Shown here in pieces: positions 1-12,720 of a DNA stretch of 64,000 bases. The notes beneath the pieces were generated by a model. It had not been told where the DNA came from, did no database searches, and saw only the letters and a program-made list of their open reading frames with translations. Source of the DNA: Eucalyptus grandis. Its lineage: Eukaryota; Streptophyta; Magnoliopsida; Myrtales; Myrtaceae. The translations under genes and the position numbers were made by a program. Location of the stretch: assembly GCF_016545825.1 (NCBI RefSeq), contig NC_052616.1, positions 59,665,278 through 59,729,277 of the forward strand. The letters are read 5' to 3'. The stretch's first letter is position 1, and each line of letters begins with the position of its first letter.

Positions 1-2490
1 TGCCAAGATTCATCGGCTTAGAAGAAAATGAGAAAATGCACAATATTTAGTATGTAATGATTCATTTGGATGGATTGTTGATGTTGGTGTAGAAAATTTA
101 TTCACATAAACAACTAATCAATCAAGAAAAAACGGATCCATATATGATTGTAAAACACCGAGATCAATAAATGCAGTGGAATTAAATCGTACATGTTTGA
201 GCCATTACTTCACTTGAAGAAAATAGATCAATCTGATAACAAGTGATCTATCGGAATACCAGATCTTCCTCTCTATGACTTATTTCAGTATAGCAGCTTT
301 CAATTGGATTAAAGCAACTAGTTATAAACTATCATTTTATAGGCTAAAGAGGGGACCTAGCAAACCCTAATCAATAACGTGTCAACTGGGCCATTCCCAT
401 TACGAACTTCAGTCAAACACAATTGCTTACACTTTGCTGCTCAACCAAGCCCGTTATCAATAGATGCAAAACCCAATTTAATTAGATCACTTTAGAGTTC
501 AACAAATATTGGAATATGCATTAACCGATTATTTAAAATAAAAAATTAATTAATTAATGTAAGCCAATATTATAGGAAATTTCCAACAGTTGGGGCAATC
601 ATAAGTGTTTGTATGTTTCTATTGGCAAGGTGTAGAGGCTATGACAACCGGTGTCCTCTCAAGAAATAAAATGTTATTTGTTTACATGTCAACATCAATT
701 TAACTTTTAAAAAATCATGAAAACATTATATGTGAATGTGTCAAATTTTTATATTGTGAGGGTATTAGATATTTTGGGATAAGACAAAGTCTAAGATGTT
801 CATCACAAAATTTAGATTATGCAAAAAGAAAAAAGTAAAACCTAGAGAATTTTTTATTGATTGGGCATTGAGAGATTTTCAGCTAGAAACTGGAGGACAC
901 GTATCTAAATCCTGCTAATTGTTTGCAAATTACACTTGATTAGGGCCCTTGCATGGGCCAAAGGATTGGAAATAATTAGTTCATGAGATCTAGAGGGTGT
1001 TCAAAGATCATAAAAGAAGTGGAAAAATAGAAATAAAAATATTTAGACACGCCTTTTAAGATTTATGGATGTGGCATCTGGAGGTTCATGGTTGAAACAT
1101 TAATCATGTGGATCACCCAATTTTCGTTTCCTTTCATCTTTATTGGTCAGTCGGCCATCTAAAGTAGCTCATGCTACTATGAGCAATTGTCAAAATAAGT
1201 CGGTATCCGTCTCTTCATGGCTTGAGTTTCTCCATTTACTTTCTTAAGGAGTCTTTAGAATTGATATACACCAATGTTTATACCAAAAATTCACATTCTA
1301 GAAATAATTTGTACCCTAGCATTTTATCATATAAACAAAAGCATATGTTAGGAATTTATTGATGATCCCGTTGGGAATTTATACCGTGCAATCACCAAGT
1401 ATCAAAGTGAAGGGCACTCATAAAAATTGGATTACTATCGCGATGGTGGTTCAGGGTTTTTTCAGATACTAATGCTGCACCGGCAATGTTTATGACATCA
1501 ACTTAAATTACTCGAAAAAGGGTCTTTCACGTCTATAAAGCAATGATAAACAACAAAACCCTCAATTTCGTAGGCCATGTTTTTGTTGAAAAATGCCGTA
1601 AGTGAATCATCCCTTGTCATAGAAGATCGACAGCCTGCAAAGAAAGTTAACCACCGGCATCTCGTCCAATCATGTAAAAGAAAGATGCTAGCTCATCTAG
1701 TCAAACAATGATTCGCACCGCGTGCTTTAATCAAATCATGCAATCAGCTTCCAGAACATGTTTTCCCGGGCTATGGTATTGTCTCTGATCTGGATCCACT
1801 TTGTGTGCTTATATGTCAAGAGGAACGTTGGAAAAAAGATTTCCTACGCGCTTCTGTTCCACGAAGGAATTGAGGCAGCTTGGTCTAGGTAAAACCCTGC
1901 AAGATCGATCTCATAGAAATTTGGTAAGAGTAGCCATGACTATAAGCCGTCATTTCACATGGAAAAATGAACCAAATATGCTTTTATATTCCTATTTTTC
2001 TTTTTTTGGCAATTTGCATTATCTTCTTCTTTTCGAGAAAACAATTTACTCTGTGAAATTCCAAAAAAAAATGCTTTACTTCAATAATTTACGCATTATT
2101 GGGGGTAAAAAAATGTATTTACAAGCTTTATAAAATGGCCATATTTAAATGGGCATTAGTACAAGTTCGATTTTGTACCAAGAATCAACAATGGATCTTG
2201 AAGCAGTTGACGAGCGCGTAAGATAATGTTTGCCTTTCTCTCTCTTTCTGGCCGGCACGACTAAACAAGTTGAGAGAAGTTCATCAGCTTGATCCTCTGC
2301 GGTGCTCTTCAACCGATCTTCTTCTTCGTGGAAACACGGGAAAAACGAGCACGAGCCTTTGATTGACAAATGCTCATATTTTCTTTAATTATCATTTGCT
2401 GTAATGCCACAGGACACGCGTCTCTGTGGGGCCTACGGTGACTTCGTTTTCTGTGGGGACAGACAGTGGTCAGAGATCACCAAACATTGA
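1..2490. other. intergenic, no gene recognised
   Basis: AT-rich sequence with only short open frames and no recognisable protein motif on either strand. There is a short TTAA-rich stretch around 540-560. The last part (about 2400-2650) should hold the promoter and 5' leader of the downstream laccase. Nothing else can be supported. Confidence 0.6.
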
Positions 2491-2500
2491 GAGAAGATTC

Positions 2501-2510
2501 CTATAATTAG
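2501..2510 (+). promoter_or_regulatory. possible TATA box of the laccase gene
   Basis: CTATAATTAG lies about 150 bases upstream of the laccase ATG at 2654. It is followed by an untranslated stretch rich in GA/GGGAGAG (about 2625-2652). Position and sequence suit a TATA element, but this is inference from spacing only. Confidence 0.3.
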
Positions 2511-2653
2511 CTCCCCCCTTCAATGGAAGGGGAAGGTCACAAGAACAAAGAAACAGAGCATAACCCAAGTCTGCCTTTCAGTTCCGGATCAAGCGATTAG
2601 TACAGGTTCGATTTTTTGTATTAGGGAGAGGGGGAGAGAGGGGGAGAGGGACG

Positions 2654-5585
2654 ATGGGAACATTTCTAGGGTTTACGGTCACTACGATCCTGCTCTTTTG
2701 CATGGCTCAAGGCAAAGTCCTCTTTATGATTTCGTGGTGAGTAGCAACATCCCCTTGCTGAACATTTAGTGACTAAGAGCATTGGATTGTTACCAGTTTT
2801 AGCATCTTTCGGAGGCATTATAGTTTACCACAATCCTATCAGTGTATTCAACACAAGAATCTCCTTATTTCAACAATGATCTTTACAGCTAAATCTCTCA
2901 GCTAGCTAAACCCTGGAGTATGCTCAAGGCCAAGCACTACATCATTCAAATGCCAAACTAGATGCAATTTTTCTGACGATTTCAACATCTTGAGAGTTTA
3001 ATAGTAATCTGGCAATATCTATGGTTGTATGATTTGTATATTTTACTCTTTTGGGATGTGTTTCCAACCCCGTTTGGAGTCTTTATCCATAAGAAAGTTT
3101 GGCTACAAGCCTTGCGTCAATTTAATAAGACAAGTTATTTTATGGGTATAATGGTCCAAGATTCATAGGGTGATTTTTGTTGCAGTTAAAGGAGACACCT
3201 ATTGAGATGTTGTGTGAGACAAATCGGAGTGTAATAACTGTGAATGGTCTATTTCCTGGGCCAGAGATCCGTGCTCACAAGGGCGATACTATTTACGTTA
3301 ATGTCACCAACTTAGGACCTTATGGAATCACTATCCATTGGTAATAATACAGCCCTCTCTCTCTCTCTCTCTCTCTCTTCCCCCTAATTTTATACACATG
3401 TGCAGGCATGGAGTGAGACAAATACGATATCCTTGGTCTGACGGCCCGGAATACATCACACAATGCCCCATCCCTACGAACTCAAGCTTCCTTCAAAAAA
3501 TCAAGCTCACCGAGGAAGAGGGCACATTATGGTGGCACGCTCACAGCGACTGGTCACGTGCCACTATACATGGTCCTATAATCATTTTGCCTGTCCACAA
3601 CACCAACTACCCTTACGAGTTTGACAAGCAACACACAATCGTGCTCTGTATGCTATTTTCAAATACCTTAAATTTCATAAATAAGTTTTTCACTTACTCA
3701 AACAAGCATACACACACACACACAAATAACAGTTTGCATTATTTTTCTTAGCAAAATTATTGTTTGGCATGCAGCTGAATGGTATGCGAGAGATACAAAG
3801 GACATAATCGATGAGGCTCTTGAATCCGGAGGCGATCCAGACTTGTCTGTGGCCTATACCATCAATGGTCAACCTGGAGATAGTTATCCATGCTCTAATG
3901 GTATTATTTCTAGTATATGTATGTGAGTGTGATATACGCTATAAATATAAAAGAAAAATTCTTATTCAAAGGTAATGAAATATAACTTTACTATTCTATA
4001 GTTAATGAAATGAGATCTTTGAGAAATTGTTATGCCTTAAAATTTATTAATGATGATTGATATATAGAAGGAGTAATTTTAGGATCTTCGTCAATACTAT
4101 TTAATATGGTGTGCTTTTTTCCCCCTTTTGTAGATTCGGTGTACAATATAACGGTTGTGCAAGGAAAAACGTATCTCCTTCGGATCATACACGCCGGGTT
4201 GAATGAAGAGATGTTCTTTTGCATAGCTAAGCACAATCTCACTGTGGTCGGAATGGATGGAGCTTATTTAAAGCCGCTTAATACTAAGTACCTCATGATA
4301 ACTCCCGGTCAAACAATGGATGTTTTGGTCACTGCAAACCAAACCATCGATCACTACTATATGGTTTTCAGTCCGTTTGTGGACTCCATTGCCCCATCCA
4401 ATGAAAACATCACAAGGGGGATATTCCAATACAGCGGTAGTAAAAGCTCAGAGACTCCTGCGTTACCCGAGCTTCCAGGTTTTAAAAATAAGAGTGGTGC
4501 TGGAAACTTTACTACTCGATTGAGGAGTTTGAACAGCGAAGAACATCTGTCCACAGTTCCAACCAACATCACGAGAAACATTACAATCACGGTGTCCGTG
4601 AATGAGCAGCCATGTCCTGCTAATAAAACATGTGCCGGTACAGACGGTTCTATGCTTTCAGCAAGCTTGAACAACATAAGTTTTTTGACTCCCTCAATTA
4701 GCATTCTCCAAGCATACTACAAGTACGTAAATCATTAGACCCACAAATTTTGATCCTATTTGTTCGGATTGAATATCTTTTTCGAACTGATAGCATTGGT
4801 TCAGGCTGAAACATTTTTCATTTTTCAAATGGAACCAATTAAACTGGTTAAAACCTTCATTGTCTTAAAGCGAAGGCATAATTTCAACATCTAAATGTGT
4901 CTATAACATTATGTTTGTGTGGTGTGTGCAGCAATCTTCCAGGAGTCTACAACAAAACTTTTCCGAATGAACCACCTTTCGTGTTCGACTACACCGGGAA
5001 TGTTTCAGCCTTAGGGGAAGCTGCCAATGTGAGTACCGAAGTTTTGATGATTAACTATAATGAGGAGGTCGAAATAAGACTCCAAGGGACCAATATTGGA
5101 GTAGCGGAGAATCACCCCATGCATTTGCACGGCTATAGCTTTTACGTTGTCGGAATGGGCGATGGAAATTTCAGCGACTCCTATGTATCAGATTATAATA
5201 CAGTGGATCCGCCTTATATTAATACCGTTGGAGTCCCCAAAAACGGGTGGACAGCGATCAGATTCAAAGCCGATAATCCAGGTACTATGATTTCATCAGT
5301 AGACACGCATAGAAACATATCGTTTTTGTTTTCAAATGAATAGCATCTATTATCATGTATCTACCATTTTGGCATTAGTTTTGCATGAATTGATCTTGTA
5401 TATGAATGCATAATTAACTGATTATTCTTTTACGGGTGGCTGTAGGAGTGTGGTTCATGCACTGTCACTTAGAACGCCATGCGAGCTGGGGAATGGACAC
5501 AGTCCTTGTCGTTGGAGACGGGAAGCTAAAGCATCAGAAGGTGTATCCGCCGCCCAGTGACATGCCTCCCTGTACCGTGTCTTAA
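2654..5585 (+). CDS. laccase (multicopper oxidase), seven exons, one-base frameshift in exon 1
   Basis: Laccases are secreted blue copper oxidases that oxidise monolignols and other phenolics in the apoplast while reducing O2 to water. Exons read 2654-2736, 3186-3340, 3406-3647, 3775-3900, 4134-4722, 4932-5281 and 5446-5585, all with GT-AG introns; together about 561 residues, normal for the family. All copper sites are visible: HWHG (across the exon 2/3 junction), WWHAHS, HPMHLHG, and HCHLERH followed by the axial Met in ASWGM. An N-terminal hydrophobic segment ending in MAQGK looks like a signal peptide. Many N-x-S/T sites fit secretion. Odd: exon 1 is 83 bases, but the YDFV frame that joins LKETP in exon 2 needs 84, so one base seems missing just after GKVL and the ATG frame runs into TGA. 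No other in-frame ATG was seen. Either a null allele or a sequence error. Which laccase subgroup it belongs to was not resolved. Confidence 0.9.
3353..3378 (+). repeat. (CT)n microsatellite in laccase intron 2
   Basis: About 13 uninterrupted CT dinucleotides lie inside the 65-base second intron, just before the acceptor, where they also act as an extended polypyrimidine tract. Confidence 0.8.
3708..3725 (+). repeat. (CA)n microsatellite in laccase intron 3
   Basis: A short run of CA dinucleotides in the third laccase intron. Confidence 0.7.
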
Positions 5586-6269
5586 TCTGGAAGTTGTTTG
5601 TTTCGAGTTCATAACCAGTGCAAGAGGCTATTGACATCCCAATGGCAATGAATCATCTGTGTTTTATACCGAAGTATACACTTTTGCATTATTCTAATAA
5701 GTTTTGATTGTAACATATGCTTAGAATCTAAGAAGCATTTGTTCAATTCAAAATAATGTATTTTTGTCCAATAAAGTGATTCAAAATATATTTTGTGCAT
5801 TGCTGATGATGACTCCAAATTTAATCGATAGGGGTGAAATTCTCAAAGATGTTGACCGAAAGGATCATTTACTATACAATCTTAATAAGTTCATCAAACA
5901 TAAATTGGCATAATTATATCAATTTGACGTGTAAAAGAACCTAAGTAATAACCTTCGTCATAGTGAAAAATGCATGCCAACTTGCGGTGTTGACGTGGAA
6001 AGTGTGAATACAAGCCAAGCCGATTAATGGCTGGATCAATTATCCATCACCTCATTTTACTGACCAAGGATCATAATTAATTTTAGCTAGTGCGGATTAT
6101 CTAATTTGTGAATTAACTACTACATTTTTTTCAAGGCATCTATCTATTTGTTATTATCACCGAGGCACTTTCTTACTTGTGCAATTTAACATAAGGCATT
6201 TTTTTTTATACCTATAAAATAGGGAAAACGATATTAAAAGTGTCATAATTTTCATATGACGTTCATTTT

Positions 6270-8640
6270 AGCGCTAAAACTAGGCTTCACAACCTACCCC
6301 TCGGAGGAGAGGAAATAGGTTTAAAGGTATTGTATAAAGGACATATTTAAGGCTCATGATTAGGCACGGGCTCTCCCAAGCCCATACCTCACACGACATT
6401 GGGATATTCTTAAGAATTTCGCAATAAAGAGTCACCACTAGCTTATTGGATTCAGCTAGAAACCAAGCGAGCCATGGGAGTATGTATCGCTTCCTACGCA
6501 ACCAAAGAATCTAGAGTCGGGGATTTGATTACACTAATTGACCAATTAGTGCCCTTTCAGTACCTAATCCTGTTCATTTTAAAAGAAAAAAATTTTGTCA
6601 AATAGTTTGGATGATTTTACATCTATCCACTAATATGCGAGGTGATCATGCGAGTACACAATCATTAAAATAATAATTATAGCTACCAAGATCCTAATTG
6701 CAGTAAAATTATGCAAATTAAACATGCGATATAATTAATATATGAGCAAATAAATGCCTAATTACACTAAGAATGCAAGACATGGCAATTCCCAACCAAA
6801 CCCTGCAGCTTTTAGATTTTCGAATTTTCTTTTTCTTTTTGAGCGAATCGGGTTCGGTTCGGTCTAACCCGACCTAGGTCTGACCCGGTCAGGGCAGGCC
6901 GGTCAAACCCACCCGGATCCATTCCGATCGGGGTTGGGCCGATCAGCCCACCTGAAAGGACCAAGTCTCTCCAAGGGTGGTTGGGCTTTTGCCTAGTTTG
7001 GGGATTGAGCTCACCTAACGGGCCCAATTTCCTTTTCGCAAAAAAGGCTCACTGCAGACCCACAGCCCAAACTAATTCTGGGCCATTGGCCTGTGAAATG
7101 AGGGTGGCCGAGCGGGCCCGATCTATGATACGACCCAGCTTGGCTAGCGCCCTCTAGTTCACGATTACTTCGTCACAACAAGGGGGCGCCACACCGGCAT
7201 GCAGCTCAGGTGGCTTACCAGCCAGAACACGACAGTTCTGCTTCGGTTAAGTGGGGGGTCTCGGCGGTGGCGACAGGGTGTTGGTCGAGGACAGCCCTCC
7301 GCCAACAACAACCCCTACTCCACGACCTACCCTATCACGACAAGGAAGGTGGCGACGGCAACTGGGTCGAGCGGTCTCCAGCTAGGGCAAAATAGCGTCT
7401 CCACAGTCAGGCGGGGCATATCCCGACTTCCAAACAGATGATGATGCCCCTCCAATGGTCGACCGACCCTGCCGAGGTTCTAAATAGGAGGGTCAAAAAC
7501 TGATTTTCGGTTCGGCATTCTAGCGAACAGGTGGTGGGCATTCATGAAAGCGGTGGCTTCTAGCTCGGTCAAGGCCCGAGCAAGAATCTGGAAGGCTAAT
7601 AAGGCATGCCAAGACAACAGGAGATGCAGCAAGGACAGGTGGGGGGCTAGAGCTCGCTTGAAACGGTCGAGGAAGCTTCGACCAGCTCAATACCACACTA
7701 CACACACTAGGCATTTGGCGAAATGCCTACTTAGGTTCCAGGGAGATGGTGGCAATCGGCGTTGCTCGGGTGGCTCACCAGCGGCAATAGAGCGTCCCGG
7801 GGGGTCTCCTTCTCAGATTCTTTCTCCAGCCCTATCCTCCCTATCTTTCTCTCGTTTCACTCTCTCTCGCTCTTGGTTCCCTCTACGGTCGTGCCTGTCC
7901 CCCTGCCTCCTCTCCGGTTGCTCTTTTCTCCTTTTTCTTCTCTACAGGTCCACACGAAAAGACCCTTGCAACAGCAGCTAGCCGGCTGAACTGCTCCTGA
8001 CCCACGGATCGCACCAGCCAGACTACTCCTAACCCACAAATCGTGTCACCAACCTGACCCTCATGATCCTCTTGTCCCCCGCTATTGCTCTCTTCTTTTA
8101 TGTTTCCGCAGGTTGCACGCGAAGGACGCCAAGGGGAGGAAGACAGCTAGGGGCCGGGCCCCACGTGAGTGAGAGAGAAAAAGGAGGGGCGGGTTGGGCC
8201 AAGGCCGGATTTGGCCCAACCCAGCCCCCTTATTGTGTTTTCTTTTCTTTTTTGTTTTTTTTTTGTTTTTTTTTTGTTTTGTTTTAAAATAAGTGTCAAC
8301 AAGTTCTTTCTCTCTCCCATCATACTCACTTTAGGGCCTCTCTGTTCTAGAGGGATTTGGGAGACTGTTCTATTATAAGATAAGAGAAGTGAACAACATT
8401 TTAATCGGATTCGATCGGAGGAGAAAACAAGAGAGGGAACTCAAAGTTGTAGGCGACCCTCGACGGGTATCCTTGGGTGGATGGTCCAGTCAACATGCTC
8501 AGCGGCACTGACGACGAAGGCTAGCTCTCGTAGAGTGGCGACCTTAGATTGATTGCTATGTAATATATACCGAATAGATATGTCACACAATAAACATTCT
8601 TATCTCCCATTCCTTCTTTGGAAATTTAGGGTTTATACTT
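6270..8640 (+). mobile_element. LTR-like repeat, copy 1 (opposite orientation to copy 2)
   Basis: The segment 6270-6830 matches 11800-12345 as reverse complement, with conserved blocks such as GAGTCACCACTAGC and TTGGGATATTC. Beyond it lies a GC-rich stretch full of GGGCC/GGTCGG words, as in the other copy. The GAGTCRCCACTAGC block recalls long LTRs of plant Ty3/Gypsy (Tat-type) elements, but no gag or pol was found, so it is a solo or partial LTR at best. Open frames inside (for example 7544-7981) are compositional. The end near 8640 abuts sequence shared with the 3' flank of an ASAT gene. Confidence 0.5.
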
Positions 8641-8789
8641 GTATTGCAGTAGCCAATAGCCAAGACCGATAAGTTGGTAATAGTGGCATTTCCCATGACC
8701 TTGTCCCTAGAAATAAAATTAAAGTTTAGGAACAAAATTACACATCAATAAAAAGATACATTACATCATGCAGAAACATTGAATTTTTA

Positions 8790-9425
8790 CAAAATCCGCC
8801 CTTCAAATAACATGTACGAAAAATCCGGAGCAATTCAAGGTCCTATCGCTAGGGTATGTGAGATAAATCTCAAAGATGCTCCTACGCCCTTTCACAAACT
8901 CAACAACCGCAATGGTCTCCCTCCCTGCCTTCTCTGCTGCGTTGCACCGCAGGAGTGGCTGCAAAAACAGCCGAAACACCGTCCCACCATAAACCCCACC
9001 GTCAATACCCTCGAAACCTCTGCTGGCAGCCGTAGATGCCGCCACCGCCACGTCGTGTTATGCAATAGCGCCTTCCTTGCTGCAACCTCTGCTACCTTGG
9101 CAACCCCGTGGAGGAGGAAGTACTGTGCCACCACCCACGTGGGTTCCCATTCCTCCCAATGCGGTAGAGCATCAGCTCATGCATGAGGCCGACACCGCGA
9201 ACATGAGGAGCACAGCGGGCAACGCAGCCCACCACCTCTTGACGAGGCAAACCAAGGCTGACTACACGGGGTCATACATGCTTGGGCACAAGATGCTCGA
9301 CATGAGGTTCCGCTGCCGTCCCCAGAAGTCATGCAGCAACGTGACGAGGTACGGCTCATCGGCGTGGCGGCTCATCGAACGGTGGCTCCATCACCATGCT
9401 GATGAGCGGGCTAGTTAGTCGCAGC
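8790..9425 (-). pseudogene. ASAT/wax-synthase-like pseudogene, C-terminal half only
   Basis: On the minus strand the remains run from EPPFDEP near 9385, through a degraded FWGRRWN region, to the ALMHEL equivalent, FFLLHGVA and LPAEVSRVLTVGF. They match residues about 180-340 of the intact neighbour at 13085-14185. The pieces lie in different frames (for example 9134-8892 and 9051-8803), so several indels have broken it, and the key region around the catalytic His has decayed. The N-terminal half is absent: upstream sequence at 9430-9550 instead resembles the promoter flank of the gene at 28724-29791. It is therefore an internally deleted tandem duplicate, not a processed copy. No function is expected. 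Confidence 0.85.
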
Positions 9426-9599
9426 ACTGGCCGACAAAGGTGAGATTGTTTGGTCAAATTAAGACATGATGCTATCAAAGGTGGAAGGGACAAATATAAA
9501 ATATGATTAGTTAGGAGAAAGCATGGAAAGCATCCCAATCTTTTATTTACTAAAATAAAATACATACACACATAGAGATAAATACATATATATACACAC

Positions 9600-10470
9600 A
9601 CGTTTTGAACCAAGCCGCACGATACGGTGAGTCCATTTCACGGACCGTTTATAAAAGTTACCCATTCTAAACTCAAGCAAACCAAGAAGAAACTATATTA
9701 TGCGCACTTCCGATCAACATCGTATATCACTATGTTCCAAGATATAATTGTTACATAAAACTTCATCTCTTGTTATAGAATCTAGGTTGGATTAACACCC
9801 CCAAAGACAGGGATCTGACCGAAAAGGTAGGATTAACACCCTAAAGACAAGGATCTAACCCTACAAGCGAGATTGAAACCTTAAGAAATGATTCTGTTGG
9901 GGTGTGGTTCATCATCCACATCGATAGGAAAACATGGGGCCATCTTGGTGGGGTTGCGGGGCAGTACGATGTGCTAATTATAGTGAAACACTGCAACTAG
10001 ATGTAGCCCTTGTGTCCAATTTCTCCTTCTCACTTTTATTCACTATTTCATTGTAACTAAAAGCATAATCCTAACAATTCTGACCCCAAAGGTGGAATTA
10101 AAACCCTGATGACAGGGTTTAATACTCTTAAGGGAAATGTGGGTTTAAAACTTAGTATTTGATCAGATACTTTTGAGAAGCTGTCGCATAAAACTGATCG
10201 ATTATACTAGAGAGGCTGAGAAATGGGGTATGGTCATTGTAGGTGAAAGGATCAGTGGCTGTGAAAGAAAAGAAGAGGGGGCAAGTGAGGAGCAAATCAA
10301 TGTGATTTGATGCTTGTCTGATTTTAAAATTCTCAAGTGTGGAAGCATCCTCCATATAAAATTCCAAAGATAAGGAGTTAAGAGCTATATTTTTTAATAA
10401 TTTGCCAACAAGAACCCATTTGCAATACACAAAAACAACATTTGCAATTCAACAACGTTTGATCCTACAA
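9600..10470 (-). repeat. duplicated 5' flank of ASAT pseudogene
   Basis: This block resembles 14370-15070, the upstream region of the intact ASAT gene: both carry CACGATACG, TTACCC, and CAACGTTTGAT words in the same order. It marks the 5' limit of one tandem duplication unit. It includes the short degenerate repeats near 9789-9880. Confidence 0.65.
9789..9880 (+). repeat. degenerate minisatellite upstream of ASAT pseudogene
   Basis: Imperfect repeats of about 30-40 bases built around ACCCTAAAGACAAGGATCTA and GGCGGGATTGA words. Similar units occur upstream of the intact ASAT gene at about 14570-14740 and again at 10085-10150. Confidence 0.55.
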
Positions 10471-10487
10471 GACAACAAATGCATACC

Positions 10488-10989
10488 TGTTTTTGTTTCC
10501 TTCCTTTCCTCTCTACTTGTTTTCCGGTTCCTTTTCCTTTTGTTCCTCCCCCTGGTGTGTTTATTCCCCCCCCCCGGCATGGGCTTTTTTTCTTTTCTCT
10601 CACGCGGCCCAGCCCTCTTCTTCCCTCCAGCCTGGCCCGCCCCATTGTCTTCTCCCTCAGCCGCTTTCTGCACGGGGAACCGGTGAAGACGAAAGCAAAA
10701 AGCAGCCGTTCGCGGGTTGGGAAATGGCGAAGCCGAAAGCATGGGCAACCAGGGCAAAGGAGACAGCATCATCTCGTTGGGCAGGCGAGCGTGGGAATGT
10801 GGAAGAGAGGTCAGAGCCGGCTGGTAGAGTCCGCGGGTTGGGGGAAGCCGAGGGCACGCGCGCGCAAGCCGAACAATCGAGAAAGAGAGAGATCTCGAGA
10901 GGTGGGAGAGAAAGAAACACACCGAGGGGAGGAACAAAAGGAAAAGGAACCGGAAAACAAGTAGAGAGGAAAGGAAGGAAACAAAAACA
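10488..10989. mobile_element. 502-bp element with 75-bp terminal inverted repeats
   Basis: Left arm 10488-10562 and right arm 10915-10989 are reverse complements with only about two mismatches, starting TGTTTTTGTTTCC. The GC-rich interior codes for no recognisable protein although all frames are rather open. I see no target-site duplication beside the arms. It could be a foldback or MITE-like element or a recent inverted duplication. Confidence 0.65.
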
Positions 10990-12720
10990 TGAGAGAAACA
11001 GAGAGCAAAAGGAGGGTTAACTCACCGAGGCCACCGCTGTCGACTCGTCTCCCGACCGCTGCAACCGCCGCTGACGCATCTCCGGGCCACCATCGCAAAC
11101 GCATCTCCAAGCTACCATTCTCGTTGGAACTCATGTTGGCATTTCATCAAATACCTGGTGTGCATTTTGAGCTCGAGTTGGCCGGAGTTTGTTCCGTTCG
11201 TTTTGGGCGAGCTTCGGCCTCCATAGGACCCCCTTAGGTTCCTGTTTGTTGTTAGTTATTTGCTGGTCACTACCGCTGCCGCCTCGAAGCCCCATTGGAT
11301 CGGAAGCCACTGGTTCACCCATGCCCTCTACCTATTCGCCATAATGCCTGAGTGGGCTCTCTCCCTCCGAGGCTCCTCTATGTGGAGCCCTAGGGCCCCT
11401 GACTACCGAAGGGATGCCGTTGCAGTTAGGGAAGCCGCGTCGTTCACCCCGCCTGGCCACGGCGGCGCCATCACCGGCGTGCGTCTTCTCGGCGACCCTG
11501 GTCACAACTACCCAGTCACGACCAAAGGGAGGCCTGTCAAGTGGGCCAGATCACAGATCTGACCCACTCGACTCCTATTTTTGCTTGGGCCCGAATCTCG
11601 GGCCTAAGTTGTGTTAAGTTAGGCCCAACCTAGGACGGTCGGGCCTAACTCGATCAGCCGGGCCCGGTTGAGTCGAACCCAGTCCAACTGGACCCGACCT
11701 GGCCGAGCAAAGAAAAAAATTAAAAAAAAATTAAAAAAATTAAAAATTAAAATATTTTAAAAAATTAATTAAAAATTTAAAAATATTTTTTAAAAATCGA
11801 AAATTAAGAAGTGTAGGGTTTGGTTATGAATTGCCACGTATTTTTTAGCGTAATTAGGCATTTATTTACTCATATATTGATTATATCATATGTCTAATTT
11901 GCATATTTAATTATGCTTAATTCACGTGTTTAATTTGACTGCAATTAGGATTTTGGTAGCTATGATCGTTATTTTAATGATTATGCACCTGCATGATCAC
12001 CTCATATGTTAGTAGATATGTATAAAATTAATTCAAACTGCTTGCCAAAAAAAATTATTTTGTTAAAATGAACAAGATTAGGTACCGAAATGGCACTAAT
12101 TAGTCAATTAGTGTAATTAAGTCTCTGACCCTAGATTCTCTGGTTACGTAGAAAGTGTGGCATACTCCCGTGCTTCACTTGGTTTCTAGCCATCTCAATA
12201 GGCTAGTGGTGATTCATTTTGTGCAAAATTCTAAAGAATATCCCAATGTCACGCGGGGTATGGGCTTGGGAGAGCCCACGCCTGATCATGGGCCTTAGGC
12301 CCGTCTTTTAGGCAATACCCCTAAACCTGTTCCCTCCCCCCGATGGTAGGTCATGACAACAGTGTCCAGAGCAATTTGGCTCAAACTATTGAACAAGACG
12401 ACACCATTTGGAGTATTATCCTAACCCGGCATGCACTCCTCAATCTAGCCATACTAGAATCTTGCGCTGTCAAAGCAGAAGTGTGAATACTCACTTCAAG
12501 ATCTCTTTGTGAGAGATCCTATCCTGGTCCGACGGTCACATTTGGTTTCATCTAGACTTACCGAGCCTAGCATACAAATAGAAGGCCTGGAGAATCTATT
12601 TTGCATGCCGGGCCAATCTGGCATGGAATGAACTTATAATCATGAAATCGATTTGATAATCTAATTATAAATTATTAGATCATAACCCTAGCCTAATATC
12701 TTTTGGGTGGAGCAGGTAAG
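10990..12720 (-). mobile_element. LTR-like repeat, copy 2 (inverted relative to copy 1)
   Basis: The part 11800-12345 is the reverse complement counterpart of 6280-6830. It is flanked by the same GC-rich GGGCCC/GGTCGGG sequence at 11530-11700. An AT-only stretch lies at 11708-11800. No pol genes were found. It sits between the upstream flank of the ASAT pseudogene and the 3' flank of the next ASAT gene. Confidence 0.5.

Noticed and set aside
7544..7981. 145-codon frame on the plus strand
   Set aside because: Located in the LTR-like repeat; composition-driven, no motif.
8220..8290. Poly-T/GTTTT tract as a possible retroposon tail
   Set aside because: No SINE or LINE body or target duplication next to it; simple low-complexity sequence.
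10449..11020. Overlapping 160-175 codon frames on both strands
   Set aside because: All frames of this low-complexity, GC-rich element are open; no motif and no homologous part between them.
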